From contig NWUY0300018801.1 of assembly GCA_004151065.3 (NCBI GenBank), positions 41,774 to 53,070 on the forward strand: 11,297 bases of DNA, given 5' to 3'. The translations under genes were made by a program, and so were the position numbers. Each line of letters opens with the position of its first letter. Within the stretch, counting starts at the first letter, position 1. Positions 9,102 through 11,297 of this stretch are shown piece after piece. This stretch comes from Larix sibirica. Taxonomy: Eukaryota > Streptophyta > Pinopsida > Pinales > Pinaceae. Under the pieces are notes generated by a model, which was not told where the DNA came from, searched no databases, and saw nothing but the letters and a program-made list of their open reading frames with translations.

Positions 9102-10954
9102 TGAGAACCATTCTCTTGGCCCACATTCGCTCTAAGAGTCCTCATAGGAGAAACGTAATCCAACACAGAAGAAAGAGTAGTGAGATTTGAAAACTTAGGG
9201 TTAACCTATTTCGTATCATCACCATTTCTTTTCGCTCCATCCTTCTTTGATCTACCCAGTTTTTTCCTAATAGTAACATTAGACTGTTTGATAGAACCAA
9301 TTGGGATAACATTTTCATAACCCCCAACATTTAAACCATAAACTGGAAGAGGGTTTTTTTCCACAGAAGCTTTTGTTACATGTAAGTCAAGACCAAAGAT
9401 CCTATCATCAAAAACCCTAATTGAACCCACATTGAAGGAGGTATGGTTACAAATAGTTTTATCTGTTGCAAGAGTCTCTGAATCGACAACGGGGTCATCA
9501 ATAAGAGAGGGAGAGATTATAATTCCAATTTCATTAGGAAAATCCAACTGGTTTCCATTACCCCCGCCTCCAAGCTCCCAAGAAGGGCAATTACTAATAG
9601 GCGTTGCATAACCATTAATCTTCCTATTAGAGTCCACCAAATTCTAAATAGAGTGATCCACAATGAAAGGAAATAGACATCTTTGGGTAGACAAATAATT
9701 AGTAAATGGTAGACCCAGAGAATCCCTTTCAAATAATTTCATAGACTCAAATATTTCATCTACAGAAAGAGATTTAAGCATAAGAGGTAAGAAAAAGCGA
9801 AACTTACCCATAAATTTTTTGGTTGAGATGTCGTCTAATGTAAGTGGGAAGGAAATATTTTGTTTTGTGTCTTCCTATTCATCGTTGGATGATGAAACCT
9901 CAACCGAGCCATAGGTATTCTCCTTAAATTCCATATCACAATCTTGACGCAAGTGACCCGTCTTATGGCCTCTGAAGCATCTAAACGGGATTTTCCAATA
10001 ATCCAGTTGTTGTATAAAAAACTCATCTGCCCATCTCACTTCAACTTCCTCTGGGAGCCCTTCAAAGGAGTCAATTTTGACCATAACCTTAGGACACCGT
10101 CGGTCTGTAGCCATCAATGTAGATTCCTCAATCAAAATAAAGTGGCCGATAGACTTTGCCATGTCCATAAAAACTCGAAAACACCAACAATACAATGGAA
10201 AACCTGGAAGCATAACCCATAAGTGTCTCATCCACAATTTTTCCTTCCACGGGTCAAATGTTGTGTCCCACCTACTCAGAACCAGTGACCATGAACCTAA
10301 AACCAAAAACCTGGAAAGGATCAATTGTAGTGATTCTTATGGAAGAAAGTGAAAATACACCCACCCATTAACAAGCATAATGACCCTAGGAACATAGTGT
10401 ATCAAGGGTTTCCAAACCTTGGTGATCCAATCAATTATTTCTATCCTATTTAGTTTTATATATTCAAATTTCCCGAGAAGGGCCCTCGAGGATAAGGTAT
10501 GTACCATGTCCATAGTGACATCCTTTCCAAGTACACAAAGAGCTCTTCATTTCCTTGCCTTCTCTATTTTAACACGTCTACGAGCCCTAGCCTTATCTCT
10601 TTTGAGCTTGTAACTACCCTGGGTTACACCATGAATATCAGAGCCTTTCTAACAACTATCACCTCAAATATTCGCTCGAGAGACTTCATTCAGGGCAGAA
10701 AGGGACACCAACTTGTTATTGAATTGCTCTTTTTTCACCAAGGAAGAATAAACAACATTTGTGTTAGGGTTAACACAAACACATGCCGCAGAAAAAATAG
10801 GGGAGGTAGGGTTAGGCTCCATCAATGCAGCCACCTCACCTTTTCTAGCCTCCGGATGAGAGGAACACGTGGTTATGGACAATTGCATCTGCAAAATTAA
10901 TAATCCTTCCAACAACAAACCCGACCTAAACCACACACTAAGAACAATTCCCAT
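9098..10954 (-). pseudogene. LINE B ORF1: DUF4283-like / CCHC-knuckle RNA-binding protein (degenerate)
   Basis: A single frame of 618 codons. The ATG at 10954 is preceded in frame by TAA six codons upstream, which supports this start. The N-terminal part is low in features, followed by a basic stretch KARARRRVK. A DUF4283-like region follows (from about codon 145), with ALLGKFEYIKLNR, VPRVIMLVNGW, then LWMRHLWVMLPGFPLY and KVMVKIDSFEGLPEE. A CCHC-type knuckle lies at 9979-9938: CFRGHKTGHLRQDC, with Gly at the second Cys position (codon 9970-9968, one base change from TGC). The C-terminal third is of low similarity to anything I recognise. Premature stops start (low coordinate) at 10664, 10649, 10547, 10337, 9875, 9644 and 9206. 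There is no frameshift. In plant L1 elements this protein coats the element RNA. Confidence 0.85.
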
Positions 10955-11127
10955 GTCGTGCGATCCAAATTAACCACAATCTGACAAATCTAACAAAACC
11001 CTAACCTCGGTTCTGAAAACCTAGACCAAGGAAAACTAAAAAATAATACTACGAAAAAAAATTCCCACTTTTCAACTTGGTTGGTACTAAACCATCCTTA
11101 TTGGATGACAGACTCTAAGTCTACAGT
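10955..11127 (-). promoter_or_regulatory. 5'UTR / internal promoter region of LINE B
   Basis: Non-coding sequence between the putative 5' end and the ORF1 ATG, about 170 bp. LINEs are transcribed from promoters inside their 5'UTR, so promoter activity would lie here by family knowledge. I see no defined motif that proves it. The true end could be about 55 bp further out, near 11183, before a segment reading AACACTAGGGTTTGG on the minus strand. Confidence 0.45.
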
Positions 11128-11297
11128 ATAACATTTTCAGATTTTTTATCTCAGTTTTCAGAAATTCCAAACCCTAGTGTTTCATAACATTTACATCATA
11201 TATGGAGTACAATTGTATAGGTTATCGATGTTAATTTTCGATAATTTCATTCCATTATCATTAGGATCTCTAAGAGAATAACATGTACATCATATCA
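11128..11297. other. Right flank with a short direct repeat
   Basis: AT-rich sequence without coding potential. ATAACATTTACATCATAT at 11184-11201 recurs with one to two changes as ATAACATGTACATCATAT at 11278-11295. This could be a decayed duplication or the edge of another insertion that continues past the window. Confidence 0.5.
11129..11141. repeat. Candidate target-site duplication of LINE B, 5' side
   Basis: TAACATTTTCAGA, partner of 4222-4233 with a one-base indel. ATAACATTT at 11184-11192 is a competing, shorter partner that would put the LINE B 5' end near 11183. Confidence 0.4.

Larger units (their letters stand above)
4240..11127 (-). mobile_element. LINE B: near full-length, degenerate L1-type retrotransposon with RNase H
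   Basis: A minus-strand element with the complete plant L1 plan: 5'UTR (about 11127-10955), ORF1 (10954-9098), ORF2 (9101-5010) and 3'UTR ending in an A run, seen as T at 4240-4246. Total length is about 6.9 kb, normal for a full-length plant L1, although about 0.54 kb of this is the extra duplicated 3' unit. Both reading frames can be followed from end to end, but 21 premature stops and two frameshifts make it inactive. The 5' boundary is set by a possible target-site duplication (TAACATTTCAGA at 4222-4233, one extra T at 11129-11141). An end near 11183 is also possible. Confidence 0.88.

Noticed and set aside
5280-10666. Stop-codon reassignment (TAG/TGA read as Trp, Gln or others) to explain 20 in-frame TAG/TGA codons
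   Set aside because: LINE A in the same window has none, TGG and CAG are used normally, and two frameshifts and one TAA also occur in B. Pseudogene decay explains the data.
9944-10900. Plus-strand open frames opposite LINE B ORF1
   Set aside because: Antisense shadows of ORF1, whose minus-strand frame has clear family motifs. No independent protein similarity was seen.
5010-10954. A retron, group II intron or other bacterial reverse-transcriptase system
   Set aside because: The endonuclease, zf-RVT, RNase H and DUF4283/CCHC arrangement is that of plant L1 elements. No bacterial gene context exists.

Overview
The window looks like intergenic, repeat-rich nuclear DNA of a flowering plant, probably a dicot. 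It is AT-rich and I see no host gene. Almost everything recognisable comes from L1-type non-LTR retrotransposons (LINEs). The domain set is that of plant L1 elements: an ORF1 with a DUF4283-like region and a CCHC knuckle, and an ORF2 with endonuclease, reverse transcriptase, zf-RVT and, in one element, an RNase H domain. No prokaryotic gene organisation, CRISPR array, tRNA or rRNA was seen.

Layout. Positions 1-1030 are AT-rich flank with a perfect 50-bp tandem duplication. Positions 1031-3714 hold element A on the plus strand: a 5'-truncated LINE that keeps the reverse transcriptase and zf-RVT parts of ORF2. It has no internal stop codon, only two single-base frameshifts, and a ten-A run 43 bases after the stop. 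Positions 3715-4103 hold nested AT-rich tandem repeats. Positions 4104-5190 are a two-copy tandem duplication (unit about 543 bp). Each copy contains a plus-strand LINE 3' end facing the 3' end of a minus-strand LINE. From that junction to about 11127 lies element B on the minus strand, an essentially full-length L1 of about 6.9 kb: 5'UTR, ORF1 (10954 to 9098), ORF2 (9101 to 5010) and 3'UTR. The last about 170 bp are right flank.

How the parts fit. In an active copy of B, ORF1 would give an RNA-binding protein. ORF2 would give the endonuclease/reverse transcriptase/RNase H protein that performs target-primed reverse transcription. The ORF1 stop and ORF2 start overlap as ATGA, which suggests termination-reinitiation as the way ORF2 was translated. 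B is dead: 21 in-frame stops lie in two otherwise readable frames, plus two frameshifts, and 20 of the 21 stops are TAG or TGA. Element A is far better preserved and appears much younger.

I found no convincing new biological system. The points most worth a second look are the duplicated tail-to-tail LINE junction, the contrast in decay between A and B, the skewed stop-codon spectrum of B, the ATGA overlap, and the absence of RNase H in A but not in B.
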